Source of the DNA: Marvinbryantia formatexigens
Lineage (GTDB): Bacteria; Bacillota; Clostridia; Oscillospirales; Ruminococcaceae
Reading direction: 5' to 3'
Length of the DNA stretch: 64,000 nucleotides
Assembly: GCA_021771035.1 (NCBI GenBank)
Contig: JAETPU010000008.1
Coordinates: 62,001 to 126,000 of the forward strand
Positions 44,440-53,409 of this stretch are shown here, one piece after another. The notes beneath the pieces are model-generated. The model saw nothing but the letters and a program-made list of their open reading frames with translations, was not told the DNA's origin and did no database searches. Positions within the stretch are counted from its first letter, which is position 1, and every line of letters begins with the position of its first letter. Both the position numbers and the translations under genes were made by a program.

Positions 44440-45471
44440 ATGAGCAAATTGAGACGGTTCCTAGCTGCCATCCTGGCTGCGGCAATGGTGAGCACAGTAT
44501 TTTCCGCCTGCGGCACAGCCGGTTCCGGCACCAATTCCTCCGGAAATTCTTCCGGCTCCGGCAGTGATACCAGCGGGCACTACCCGGTCACCATCACCAC
44601 CCATAACTACGCCAAGGAAGAGGTGCAGATCACATTTGAAAAGGCCCCCGAAAAGGTACTGGCCTATAACACCAACTCGGTGGAAAACATGATTGCCCTG
44701 GGCCTCACCGACAAAATCCAGCTGGCATTCGGTTTTGAGGAGGATGAAATTCTTCCGGAGTACCGGGAGGAATTTAAAAAGATTAAGTCCTTCCAATCCG
44801 AGTTTCCCTCCAAGGAACTGGCAATTGCCCAGCAGCCGGATTTCATCCTTGCCTGGTATTCTTCCTTTGGGGATGAGCGCCTGGGAGATGTAGACTTCTG
44901 GCATGAGCGCGGCATCAACACCTATATGGCCTACAACAGCGGCCTTGGCGACCAGAGCCTGGAAAACGAATTTCAGGATATCCTGAACCTGGGCAAAATT
45001 TTTAACGTTGAGGACAAAGCCGAGGCCCTGGTGGCCGAGATGAAGGCCAAGGTTCAAAAAGGCCGGGAATATGTCAAGGACAGAGACCCCGTCAACATCT
45101 CCATTCTGGAGGATGAGGGCGATGTGTTTCGTATCTACGGCTACGATACCATCGGCGGCGACATCGCCAAGCAGGTGGGCGCCAACCTGGTGACCCCCAC
45201 CAAGAAGGAGAAAAAGAGCGCCGAGGAATTGGTGTCCCTCAACCCCGAGATGATCTTCAGCATCCACTTCGGCGAGGGCAGCTCCAGCCTGAATCCCGAA
45301 AACTGCCTGGACGTCTTTCGGAACAACCCCGTGTTTCAGAACATCGACGCCGTGAAAAACGGCAAAATGTACCCCACGGATCTGAGCATGGTATACTGCC
45401 CGGGCGTGCGGGTATCCCAGTCCCTGGACTTTTTCCTGGAGCATCTGTATCCGGATTTGGACATGGACTAG
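44440..45471 (+). CDS. btuF: Cobalamin/corrinoid ABC transporter substrate-binding lipoprotein
   Basis: 343 residues. Signal peptide with lipobox ending FSAC (Cys24), then a Gly/Ser-rich spacer and a class III periplasmic-binding fold of the FecB/BtuF type: VLAYNTNSVENMIALGL, ELAIAQQPDFILAW, FNVEDKAEALVAEMKAK and SLNPEMIFSIHF. It would catch corrinoid outside the cell for the permease encoded downstream. The family also includes siderophore binders; the riboswitch is the main reason for calling the ligand. ATG 44440 follows AAGGAAGG. Confidence 0.85.
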   Translation: MSKLRRFLAAILAAAMVSTVFSACGTAGSGTNSSGNSSGSGSDTSGHYPVTITTHNYAKEEVQITFEKAPEKVLAYNTNSVENMIALGLTDKIQLAFGFEEDEILPEYREEFKKIKSFQSEFPSKELAIAQQPDFILAWYSSFGDERLGDVDFWHERGINTYMAYNSGLGDQSLENEFQDILNLGKIFNVEDKAEALVAEMKAKVQKGREYVKDRDPVNISILEDEGDVFRIYGYDTIGGDIAKQVGANLVTPTKKEKKSAEELVSLNPEMIFSIHFGEGSSSLNPENCLDVFRNNPVFQNIDAVKNGKMYPTDLSMVYCPGVRVSQSLDFFLEHLYPDLDMD

Positions 45472-45989
45472 AAACCCGCTCCATTGGGAACTGACGGATA
45501 TATTTGATCCCGCGGGAAGAACCTGTACGCTTGCGGATGAACGATTCGTTTTAGGTAGCGGTGAACCGATATGCGGCGTTATTTTCGCTTCTCAAACGCA
45601 GGAGGATGTGGCAAAGCGCCGAAATTCCCCAACTTCGCGGTTGTGCAAAGAAGCGGCGCGAAGCCTCGATGGTCCCGAGATAGTTACGCCGGGATGCCAC
45701 TCAAATGCCGGCTGTACTTTTTACCGGCAGGCCAAATTTTCCGGGTTCGCCTTTGCGCAAAGCTGCCCCCAAAGAGCCTGGATATTTTGCCTTTTGACTC
45801 CAGCCAAACGGCCGACTGTATGTTGCCGGATGAGCCAATCGCCCTCGTCCGGCACAGGCCGCTTCCCCCAAAAGCTGTTTCCCGGTTCGAAAGCCCCAAC
45901 CGCGCAGAACCATCTGGAGCGCAGTATACTCTGCGTGCGGCTCCGAGCGTTCCAAGAGGGCAAATCCATGCAGAAAGGATCCACACAAC
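45472..45989. repeat. Intercistronic block of diverged palindromic repeats
   Basis: 518 bases separate the binding protein from the permease. 45690-45760 resembles module B (tcaaatgccggctgta with taccggcaggcc) and 45780-45850 resembles module A (ggatattttgccttttgact, ccagccaaacggccg). A GGAGC...GCTCC stem with a ctgcg core lies at about 45915-45945. The long plus-strand open frame here has no ribosome binding site. Confidence 0.5.
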
Positions 45990-47060
45990 GTGAAAAAATT
46001 CGCTGAACTGCGAACCAGCCGTTCCTTTTTTGTCATCGTACTGCTGGTTCTATTGGGCCTGCTGGCGGCTTCTGTAGTGCTGGCGGTCAATCTGGGGACC
46101 ATGAGCATCTCCCCCTCCCAGATTTTCCATGTCATTCTCTACAAGCTGTTTGGCATCGGGGATGCCAGTTTGTACGGCTCCGGGCCTGTGGCGGATGTGA
46201 TCTGGTTTATCCGCCTGCCCCGCATCATTTTGGCTGTCGCCGTTGGAATTGGGTTATCCGTTTGCGGCGTGGTCATGCAGGCCGTGGTCAAAAATCCCCT
46301 TGCCGACCCTTATATCCTCGGTATTTCTTCCGGCGCCTCCCTGGGCGCTACCATGGCCATTATGCTGGGAGTGGGGGCGTTTCTGGGCTCGAATTTCGTG
46401 GGTATTGCGGCCTTCGTGGGGGCCTTGGCCATCTCTTTGGCGGTAATGACCCTCTCCAACATCGGGGGACGCAGCAACTCCACCAAGCTGCTTTTAGCCG
46501 GAATGGCCCTGAGCGCCATCTGCTCGGCCTTCTCCAACTTTATCGTCTATTTTGCCAACGATAAGGACGGCATCCAGTCCATCACCTTCTGGCTGATGGG
46601 CAGCCTGGCGGGAGCAGACTGGGCCCAAATCGGCATTCTGCTCCCCGTTGTGCTGATAGCGGCGCTATTCTTCTGGAGCCAGGCGCGCACTATGAACCTG
46701 ATGCTTCTGGGGGACGAAGCCTCCATTACTCTGGGAACCAACCTGCACCTCTGGCGGCATATTTACCTGATTGTGTCCTCGGTGATCATCGGCTTTGTGG
46801 TGTATTCCTCCGGGATGATAGGCTTTGTGGGCCTGGTAATCCCCCATATCGTGCGGATGCTTTTCGGTACGGATCACCGGCGGCTGGTACCTCTGTGCGC
46901 TTTAGTGGGCGCCATCTATCTCATCTGGGCGGATGTACTGTGCCGGGTGATCATCCCCAAGACAGAACTGCCCATCGGCATCCTGACCTCGATGATCGGC
47001 GCGCCGTGCTTTATCTATCTGATGGTCCGCCGGCGGTATGGCTTTGGAGGTGGTGACTGA
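45990..47060 (+). CDS. btuC: FecCD/BtuC-type permease
   Basis: 356 residues, about ten membrane helices. Family marks: LPRIILAVAVGIGLSVCGVV followed by MQAVVKNPLADPYILGISSG, STKLLLAGMALSAICSAFSN, FWLMGSLAGADW, and SSGMIGFVGLVIPHIVRMLF. Works as a dimer with two ATPase subunits to import corrinoid delivered by the lipoprotein. GTG start at 45990 after AAAGGAT. Its TGA stop overlaps the ATPase ATG by one base. Confidence 0.88.
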   Translation: MKKFAELRTSRSFFVIVLLVLLGLLAASVVLAVNLGTMSISPSQIFHVILYKLFGIGDASLYGSGPVADVIWFIRLPRIILAVAVGIGLSVCGVVMQAVVKNPLADPYILGISSGASLGATMAIMLGVGAFLGSNFVGIAAFVGALAISLAVMTLSNIGGRSNSTKLLLAGMALSAICSAFSNFIVYFANDKDGIQSITFWLMGSLAGADWAQIGILLPVVLIAALFFWSQARTMNLMLLGDEASITLGTNLHLWRHIYLIVSSVIIGFVVYSSGMIGFVGLVIPHIVRMLFGTDHRRLVPLCALVGAIYLIWADVLCRVIIPKTELPIGILTSMIGAPCFIYLMVRRRYGFGGGD

Positions 47061-47842
47061 TGCAGCTGCAGGTCCGTGATTTGCAGATCTCCCTGAGCGG
47101 GCAGAAGATTTTAAAGGGAATCAGCGCCCAGATGCCTATGAAGCGTTTCATCGGCATCATCGGCCCCAACGGCAGCGGCAAGAGCACTCTGCTCAAATGT
47201 ATTTACCGGGTTTTAAGGCCGGACTACGGCGCAGTATACCTGGACGGGAAGGAGCTCTCCAAATTTTCCTACCGGGAATCCGCCAAAAAGATGGCCGTGG
47301 TAGCCCAGCACAACTACTATAATTTCGATTTTTCCGTTCAGGATGTAGTTCTCATGGGCCGTTCCCCCCACAAGCGCAGTATGGAGAGGGACAACACCCA
47401 GGACTATGAAATCGTGGCGCAGTCCCTGGCTCAGGTGGGGATGCAGGACTTTAGCTCCCGCAGCTTTTCCACCCTCTCCGGCGGTGAGCAGCAGCGCGTA
47501 ATCCTCGCCCGTGCCCTGGCACAGCAGACCCCCTGCCTGATTCTGGATGAACCCACCAACCATTTGGACATCAAATACCAGCTCCAGCTGATGGACATTG
47601 TCAAGGGGCTGGGCCGCACAATTCTATCTGCTATCCACGATTTGAACATCGCCCTGATGTACTGCGACTTTATCTACGTCGTCAAGGACGGCCGGGTGGT
47701 GGCCCAGGGCGAGCCCGCACAGGTGCTCACCCGAGAACTAATCCAGGATGTCTACCAGGTGCAGGCGGAAATTATCCGCGATTCCGGCGGGATGGCGCAT
47801 ATCCTGTACCATCCCGCCCACCGAAAGGAAGGTGCTTTATGA
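47060..47842 (+). CDS. btuD: FecE/BtuD-type ABC ATPase
   Basis: 260 residues. Walker A IGPNGSGKSTLLKC, Q-loop VVAQHNYYNFDFSVQDVV, signature TLSGGEQQRVILARALAQ, Walker B LILDEPTNHLD and H-loop SAIHDLNIAL. Energises corrinoid import with the permease, to which it is translationally coupled (one-base overlap). The C-terminal ELIQDVYQVQAEIIRDSGG extension is normal for the family. Confidence 0.9.
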   Translation: MQLQVRDLQISLSGQKILKGISAQMPMKRFIGIIGPNGSGKSTLLKCIYRVLRPDYGAVYLDGKELSKFSYRESAKKMAVVAQHNYYNFDFSVQDVVLMGRSPHKRSMERDNTQDYEIVAQSLAQVGMQDFSSRSFSTLSGGEQQRVILARALAQQTPCLILDEPTNHLDIKYQLQLMDIVKGLGRTILSAIHDLNIALMYCDFIYVVKDGRVVAQGEPAQVLTRELIQDVYQVQAEIIRDSGGMAHILYHPAHRKEGAL

Positions 47843-48174
47843 AACTGGCAATTCTAAACTGCCTGAAATCAAACCGCGTGTGTACCGGCGCCGCCTGTCT
47901 GAAGGCGCTGAGCGAGAGAACGCACTCCTTTGCTCCCTATGCCGGTGAAGAAATTGAACTGACGGCGTTTTTACGCTGCAACGGCTGCGGGACTTCTCCC
48001 CGGGAGGACGCCGGCATAGTGGAGAAACTGGATCGCCTGCAGAGCATCGGAACCCAGGTTCTTCACCTGGGGCTGTGCACCAATAAAAAGGACACCGGCG
48101 AGTGCCCCACCATCACCCAGATGGCGCAGATGGCACAGGAACGCGGGATCCGGGTGGTTCGCGGCACCCACTGA
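47839..48174 (+). CDS. CGGC-domain protein
   Basis: 111 residues. Cys-rich small protein of the CGGC family (PF08821 type): LNCLKSNRVCTGAACLKAL, FLRCNGCGTSPREDAG, VLHLGLCTNKKDTGECPTIT. Eight or so Cys suggest metal or cofactor binding; the family function is not established. Its ATG overlaps the ATPase stop by four bases, so it is tightly coupled to the corrinoid importer, suggesting a role in handling the imported cofactor or its cobalt (inference). A strong terminator ends the operon 80 bases on. Confidence 0.8.
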   Translation: MKLAILNCLKSNRVCTGAACLKALSERTHSFAPYAGEEIELTAFLRCNGCGTSPREDAGIVEKLDRLQSIGTQVLHLGLCTNKKDTGECPTITQMAQMAQERGIRVVRGTH

Positions 48175-48254
48175 CGCCGCAGGCAGCTCCCCTTCAAGGA
48201 TTCTCAAACCGCACCCTGCAGGGAGCCGGTTCGTACGGGATTTCCATAAAACCA

Positions 48255-48293
48255 AAAAGCGGTATGTGGCCCAATGGGCCGCATACCGCTTTT
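48255..48293. terminator. Terminator of the cobalamin uptake operon
   Basis: AAAAGCGGTATG (48255-48266) and CATACCGCTTTT (48282-48293) with an inner GGCCC/GGGCC pair. Confidence 0.88.
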
Positions 48294-48369
48294 GTGTGCT
48301 GCGTTTTTCCAATAGATCCTTCGGAAGATGTTCAGACTCCGGCTGCAGCGATGCCCTGAGAGCGCAGAG

Positions 48370-49308
48370 TCATTCCGCACGTTTTACAACTGTCCTGTAG
48401 AAGCCATCCCCAGTTTTGCCCGACACCACAAGCTCCCCATTGGCAATCAGGTGCTGTATCCTCTTGGCAATGAAAACATCTCCCATTAAAACCTTCTGTT
48501 TTCCCAAAGCAGCGCCGATTATCTGGGCGATTATACAGGAATCCCTGGGATATTCTTTTCTGATGAGATCGTCATAGTAGCTGATATCCGCGCTGATGAC
48601 GGAACCGTTTTCCACCACCCGCAGCGGCGCGTTTTCCGCCTTCAAAAGCTGCCACCGGCCGGCCAAATCGAGAACCTCCCGCTTAGTGAGAACCGTTTCA
48701 TTCTCCAAAAAAGACCCATACAGCTGCGGCTCCACTTCTCCCCATCCGCGGTACTCCACGACACTGTTGTCCTGCCGTGTCACTCTTTCCGGCAGCGCAA
48801 CAACATGGATTTCAGTTTGGCCTGTCTTTAATAAATCCGCCAGGAACAACAATCCGCACTGTGCGTCCGGCGTACTGTCCAGCCAAACCCGGATTTGAGG
48901 CGGATTGGACTTGAGTTTTTCCAAATCGTTTACACAATCCGTCCAAAACTCTTGGATTGAATCTTCCAGTTCCATCTGCTCATGGTACCGGTCAAAGGAA
49001 AACATTTCGCGGATGCAGCCCTTGCGCGGGCAATCCTCTATGCAGATTGGCGCATCGATGTCGCCCTGGGACAGCAAAAGGGAAATCCCCACAATATCCT
49101 CTCTAGTTGAGCCTAAATTAACGGCCTGTTTTTGAAGCTCCGCTTGTTTTCTTCTATACTCTTTGAGAGCCTTCCTCTTCGCAAACAAAGCAGGAAGGCC
49201 CTTTTTATCGGTTATAAAACCAATCGCCCCGCCTATCACACCGCTTTCACAGTGCTGGGCAATCGCCAGCGCGCCTTTTACAGAATCCCCAAAGCAAACT
49301 TCCAGCAT
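48370..49308 (-). CDS. DUF1835/DUF3658-domain protein
   Basis: 312 residues. N-terminal LEVCFGDSVKGALAIAQ is the DUF1835 opening; the central part (IRVWLDSTPDAQCGLLFLAD, LKTGQTEIHVVALPE) continues it. The C-terminal DUF3658 part includes LAGRWQLLKAENAPLRVVEN and YYDDLIRKEYPRDSCIIAQI, and ends in a winged-helix-like segment. Function unknown; family members may bind nucleotide-like ligands. The ATG at 49308 follows GAGGTG. Monocistronic. Confidence 0.75.
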   Translation of the reverse strand: MLEVCFGDSVKGALAIAQHCESGVIGGAIGFITDKKGLPALFAKRKALKEYRRKQAELQKQAVNLGSTREDIVGISLLLSQGDIDAPICIEDCPRKGCIREMFSFDRYHEQMELEDSIQEFWTDCVNDLEKLKSNPPQIRVWLDSTPDAQCGLLFLADLLKTGQTEIHVVALPERVTRQDNSVVEYRGWGEVEPQLYGSFLENETVLTKREVLDLAGRWQLLKAENAPLRVVENGSVISADISYYDDLIRKEYPRDSCIIAQIIGAALGKQKVLMGDVFIAKRIQHLIANGELVVSGKTGDGFYRTVVKRAE

Positions 49309-49371
49309 TTCGCACCTCAAACCTTCCGGCCGCCGTCATCCATGTTCCCATTCATTCGAGTTTACACTGTC

Positions 49372-49660
49372 TCAGCCGGCGCTGCATTCAAACAGAAACA
49401 GTTCACATTCACTATTTACGGCAATCTCCTTTTGGAAAGAGGAATAGGTAATCACGGTTGTAAAATCCAGTTTCCTCAAATACTGCTCCATCTCTCCAAA
49501 TTCATATTCCAAAGCCCCGCCGCCGGGATGCGGCCGGTTTATTTTGGCCCAGCGATACGGCATCCTACAGTTGGAACAAACAGATGGTATCCAATCGCTT
49601 TGCCAGTGCTTCACCGATCTGCTCCATCAGCGGCAATCCGCACTGACCCGCCTTGCGGCG
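49372..49660 (-). pseudogene. Possible decayed gene fragment
   Basis: A minus-strand frame ends with LEYEFGEMEQYLRKLDFTTV and ITYSSFQKEIAVNSECELF, which has protein-like character. Continuing it upstream needs a frame change and meets KAGQCGLPLMEQIGEALAKR in another frame. There is no start with a ribosome binding site. I read it as the remnant of a broken gene of unknown family. Confidence 0.3.
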
Positions 49661-49780
49661 CCCCCTTCGATACCGCAGCCGTAACCAGGGCCCGGCCATG
49701 CGAGGCTTCAGATATAATCAACCGCCGGCCGCCCATTTCGGGGGACAGTCGGCGGCTGCCTATAAAAAAACGATAGGGTA

Positions 49781-50824
49781 CTACCCGGAAATCTCAGTGG
49801 AGATGGGCGCAGCGCCCTGCAGCGACTGGCAGATCTGCCGGTCGGCCTCAAGGCACATCTTCATACAGTGCAGCATCTCATCCAGGGACGGCACCGGCTC
49901 ACAGCCGGTTTCAATCATACGAATCAAATGCTCCAGCTGCTGAAAGGTGGGACGGCGGTTGCTGCGCAGGTTGATGATCTCATAAGTCTTTTGAGGGTAC
50001 CGGTAATACTCAATCAGATCGCCCTCCTCCTGATGCTGGGTGCGGTCTTTTTGATAGGTCAGGCAAATCCGTCCCGTGGGGCCCACAAACTCCTTGAGGT
50101 TGGAGGCGCTGAAGGTGTTGCCCCAGCCCGCCTCATAGAAGCCCAGCGAGCCATCCGCCAGGTGCACGGACATCAGCCCGTAGTTATAGGTATCCTTGGG
50201 CACATCCGCCTCCGTGCGGGCGCCGATAGCCTGTACATCTACCACCTGGGAGCCGGAGAACCACTGCATGACGTCGATATAGTGGATACCGCAGTTTACC
50301 AGAGGGGCAGACTGCTTGATATCCGCCAGGTATTTGGGCCAGTTCATGGTGTGGTGATTCTGAACCATGCGAAATACCACCGGCTTGCCGATGGCCCCTT
50401 CGTGAATCATCTCGGCTATCCGCTGATAGGTGGCATTGTGGCGCAGAATATGCCCCACCAGCACTTTGCACTGGGGATTTTCCTTCACCAGGCGTACAAA
50501 CTCCTGCGTTTCCTCCCAGGTGCCGGCCACGGGCTTTTCACACAAAACGTGCTTGTGGTTGTCCAGACAGGCCTTCAGGATGGGAAGGTGCGTGGCAGGC
50601 GGCGTGGAAATGATAACAATATCCACCTGGTCGCTGAGGACACAGTCCATATAATTCTGGGTCTGGCGGCGCGCGCCATATTTTTTGCAGAACAGCCGGG
50701 CCTTCTCCTCATCCGTATCGCACACATATTCCATGCGGATGCCGTCTCGGTAATAGATATCCGCGGCGTGGGAATCCCCCATCAGCCCGCATCCAATCAG
50801 TGCGATTCCATAGGTCTTTTGCAT
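49781..50824 (-). CDS. Gfo/Idh/MocA-family oxidoreductase
   Basis: 347 residues. Rossmann N-terminus IALIGCGLMGDSHAADIYYR, VDIVIISTPPATHLPILKAC and the family's EKP motif in HVLCEKPVAGTWEET. The C-terminal half has VNCGIHYIDVMQWFSG, where the His-containing motif is catalytic in relatives. Such NAD(P)-dependent enzymes oxidise sugars, inositols or amino sugars; the substrate is not visible. Start ATG 50824 follows GAGAGGGGA. The neighbouring small membrane protein is probably on a separate transcript. Confidence 0.9.
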   Translation of the reverse strand: MQKTYGIALIGCGLMGDSHAADIYYRDGIRMEYVCDTDEEKARLFCKKYGARRQTQNYMDCVLSDQVDIVIISTPPATHLPILKACLDNHKHVLCEKPVAGTWEETQEFVRLVKENPQCKVLVGHILRHNATYQRIAEMIHEGAIGKPVVFRMVQNHHTMNWPKYLADIKQSAPLVNCGIHYIDVMQWFSGSQVVDVQAIGARTEADVPKDTYNYGLMSVHLADGSLGFYEAGWGNTFSASNLKEFVGPTGRICLTYQKDRTQHQEEGDLIEYYRYPQKTYEIINLRSNRRPTFQQLEHLIRMIETGCEPVPSLDEMLHCMKMCLEADRQICQSLQGAAPISTEISG

Positions 50825-50897
50825 TGATAAATCCCCTCTCCATGAATTATGATACTTCCCGCCAACGCAGCGCACAGGGCAGCCCTTATTCACACAT

Positions 50898-51164
50898 TCA
50901 GCTGGCCGAATCCTGATTCTGACCCCGCTTAGCACGGCGGCGCTCTGCCAAGAGGCACCCAGTACCCCCGGCTCCTAAAATAGCCAGCGGCGGAAGATAA
51001 AAAATCCCGGTTAAAACAATCGGAGAATACCAGGGAAAGCTGGTTGCGGCTGACTGCCCGGTCACAGCGCATTCCCAGGTAATATGTACAATCCCAATGA
51101 GCAGGACAATGGCAAAACCCGCCCAGCAAAGCCTGCACACAAGGCTCAGTGATGGCATTTTCAT
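50898..51164 (-). CDS. Small two-helix membrane protein
   Basis: 88 residues. Two hydrophobic segments (about residues 6-27 and 45-72) joined by a short loop, and a basic tail (AERRRAKRGQNQ). No family recognised. Start ATG 51164 follows AAAGGTGG; the frame extends upstream without a better start. Could be a real small membrane protein or a chance frame, though codon use agrees with the neighbours. Confidence 0.5.
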   Translation of the reverse strand: MKMPSLSLVCRLCWAGFAIVLLIGIVHITWECAVTGQSAATSFPWYSPIVLTGIFYLPPLAILGAGGTGCLLAERRRAKRGQNQDSAS

Positions 51165-51329
51165 CTCGACGGCCACCTTTCTAAAATCGTGCCCGGTTCT
51201 CTCAAGGGAAGCTCCAGGAATCAAACAGTGCGCCACTCAAGCCGCGGGACAGGGATTCCAACGGTTCCGCTCCCACCCCGGCATCAGCGAAAATGGAGTT
51301 TTCCTTCCAAACTTCTTCCAGGTTATGAT

Positions 51330-51392
51330 AACATAAAACGCATCTGCAAAAACGGCCAATTCCGTTTTTTCCTTGGTTGCGTTTATTATAGC
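51330..51392. repeat. Nested hairpin repeat module
   Basis: AAACGCA (51336-51342) pairs with TGCGTTT (51378-51384); inside, AAAACGG (51349-51355) pairs with CCGTTTT (51362-51368). The right edge reads TTTATTATAGCATA. Similar modules are at 33634-33683 and 55106-55150. Confidence 0.75.
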
Positions 51393-51619
51393 ATACTTAC
51401 GGGAAAAAGCTATCACTGTACCCGGGAATTTAAGAGAAAAAGAGGTTTTATTCCCTGAATCATGGGAGCATCGTGATTTTTCTTCTCTCGGATCCCGCAT
51501 TTGCCGGGGATTCTACCGGGACGCAGTTGGACGGCAGGCGTACTCCGTGCGGCATTTCATGAACCCGCGGTGCCGCGGCCGGGCCTCAAAAGGCCGTCCG
51601 GCCGGGGAGAGTAGCTAAA

Positions 51620-52282
51620 ATGAGTAAGAACGTTGTAATAGAAACTAAAATTAAAGATATCCCATTATGCTTCGAAACCGATCCTAAGATATTCTCGCCC
51701 ACCGCTGTGGACATCGGGACGCTGTCCATGCTTTCGGTGATTGATTTTTCGCAGGGTGATAAAGTGCTGGACTTGGGATGCGGATATGGCGTTGTGGGAA
51801 TTTTAGCCGGTAAACTGATAGGAGAACAGAATGTCATCCTGTGCGACATCTCTGAAAAAGCCGTGGAATGCGCCAGACGAAACGCCCAATTGAACGGCGT
51901 CCCCGGTGTTGATATCAGAATCAGCAACGGCTTTGAGAACATTACAGAAGACGATTTTACCCTGATTTTATCCAATCCGCCATACCATACGGATTTTTCC
52001 GTAGCCAAACACTTTATTGAAGCCGGGTTTAAAAAACTGTGCGTCAATGGGCGGATGGTGATGGTTACAAAGCGCCTCGATTGGTATAAAAACAAATTGT
52101 CTGCCGTCTTCGGCGGTGTTAAAGTGCGTCAAATAAACGGATACTGGGTATTTATCGCGGAAAAAAGAGAACATTTTAGGCCAAAGAAGGTAAAGAATCA
52201 TAAGCTTTCTAAAAAATTGCAGCGTAAACAAAAAAGGTCTTGCCCAAATGTACCGCCGCACGGGGAACCCTCTTTGAAATAA
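51620..52282 (+). CDS. RsmC-like SAM-dependent methyltransferase
   Basis: 220 residues. SAM motif I VLDLGCGYGVVGILAG, motif II LCDISEKAVECARRNAQLNG and the NPPY motif in LILSNPPYHTDFS, typical of RsmC/RlmG-class enzymes that methylate guanine N2 in rRNA. It is the short version without the N-terminal pseudo-domain. The C-terminal tail is very Lys-rich (RPKKVKNHKLSKKLQRKQKR), useful for binding RNA. The gene is lower in GC than its surroundings. ATG 51620; the preceding GGGGAGAGTAGCTAAA gives the ribosome binding site. Confidence 0.85.
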   Translation: MSKNVVIETKIKDIPLCFETDPKIFSPTAVDIGTLSMLSVIDFSQGDKVLDLGCGYGVVGILAGKLIGEQNVILCDISEKAVECARRNAQLNGVPGVDIRISNGFENITEDDFTLILSNPPYHTDFSVAKHFIEAGFKKLCVNGRMVMVTKRLDWYKNKLSAVFGGVKVRQINGYWVFIAEKREHFRPKKVKNHKLSKKLQRKQKRSCPNVPPHGEPSLK

Positions 52283-52663
52283 CGCCTCGCTGGAACAGCC
52301 GCGTACCGTAATCTCATATGGCGACCACCCGCCTCATGGGTTTTATTTTCCCCCTTGCCGGTTTCCCCCAAGGGAATCCAAAATTCAGAGGTTTCCATAC
52401 TCGTTTCCCCCTCAAGCAAAGTTTGTATTACCGGTGAGACAGATTACTGTATTTCCAAATTATAAGCTGGTAGGAGCTCTTACCGATACGCGGTCAACGC
52501 CGAACCGGCTGAATTGGATTCTTTTCTCAGCAGAACCGTGAAATGTTCATGTGAAATATAAAAAAGGAGCGCTCCACTTGAGAAAGAAGGTTCCGCCCAC
52601 TATTTTTGTTTCACGGATGGGAACGCTTTCGGTTTCCTTCTGAATGAAATAAAGGCAACGTAC

Positions 52664-52700
52664 AAAAAGTCCCGGTGTTTCATCAGCACCGGGACTTTTT
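52664..52700. terminator. Strong terminator between methyltransferase and corrinoid genes
   Basis: AAAAAGTCCCGGTG (52664-52677) and CACCGGGACTTTTT (52687-52700). The preceding 52283-52663 holds no supported gene. Confidence 0.9.
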
Positions 52701-52714
52701 TTATAAAATTCAAC

Positions 52715-53353
52715 TTATTTCGCGGTGCAGAACTGCACGGCGGCATCCGCGGCAGAGGCGGCATCCGGCGTATAACAGTCGGCGCCAATCTGCTGGCAGA
52801 AGGTATCGGTTACCGGCGCGCCGCCGATCATGATCTTCACCTTGTCGCGGATTCCGGCGGCCTTGGCTGCCTCCACAACGTCCTTCATCACGCCCATGGT
52901 GGTGGTCAGAAGAGCGGAACAAGCGATGATATCACAATTCTCGTCGATGGCGGTCTGTACATATTGCTCCGGGGTGACGTCGGTACCCAGATCGATAACC
53001 TCCAGGCCCTTGCCCTCCATCATCATCTTCACCAGGTTTTTGCCGATGTCGTGCAAATCTCCGCGGACGGTTCCGATACAAACCTTTCCGCAGGCCTCCA
53101 CTCCAGCCTCTGACAGCAGCGGCTTGAGCAGGGCGGTTCCTGCGTTCATGGCGCGGGCGGCAATCAGAACCTCGGGGACATAGACCTCGTTGTTCTTAAA
53201 TTTTTCGCCCACAATGTTCATGCCGGACAGAAGGCCTTCCTCCAGAATCTCCTTAGCGGAAACCCCTTCGTCAATTGCCTGCTGCACCAGCGTCTTGACG
53301 ATTTTTGCTTTGCCTTTCTGCAGTGCCTCGGAAATATCGGTCAGAATACTCAT
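52715..53353 (-). CDS. Corrinoid protein (MtbC/MttC-like)
   Basis: 212 residues. N-terminal four-helix cap (AKIVKTLVQQAIDEGVSAKE; NNEVYVPEVLIAARAMNAG) and C-terminal B12-binding Rossmann domain with the cobalt ligand motif DLHDIGKN (His101), then ACSALLTTTM and KIMIGGAPVT. Such proteins carry a methyl group between a substrate-specific methyltransferase and a second acceptor enzyme. No MttB/MtgB-type methyltransferase is found in the window, so its partner lies elsewhere. ATG 53353 with AAAGGAG upstream. It follows the PocR-AraC gene after 56 bases. Confidence 0.93.
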   Translation of the reverse strand: MSILTDISEALQKGKAKIVKTLVQQAIDEGVSAKEILEEGLLSGMNIVGEKFKNNEVYVPEVLIAARAMNAGTALLKPLLSEAGVEACGKVCIGTVRGDLHDIGKNLVKMMMEGKGLEVIDLGTDVTPEQYVQTAIDENCDIIACSALLTTTMGVMKDVVEAAKAAGIRDKVKIMIGGAPVTDTFCQQIGADCYTPDAASAADAAVQFCTAK

Positions 53354-53409
53354 GGCTAAAACTCCTTTTCCCTTTATGATACTTCTCCCCTCGGAGAATA
53401 AGACTTCGG

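Noticed and set aside
45571-45993. Plus-strand frames between btuF and btuC
   Set aside because: They lie in repeat-like DNA, have Cys/Pro/Arg-rich unnatural composition and no start site.
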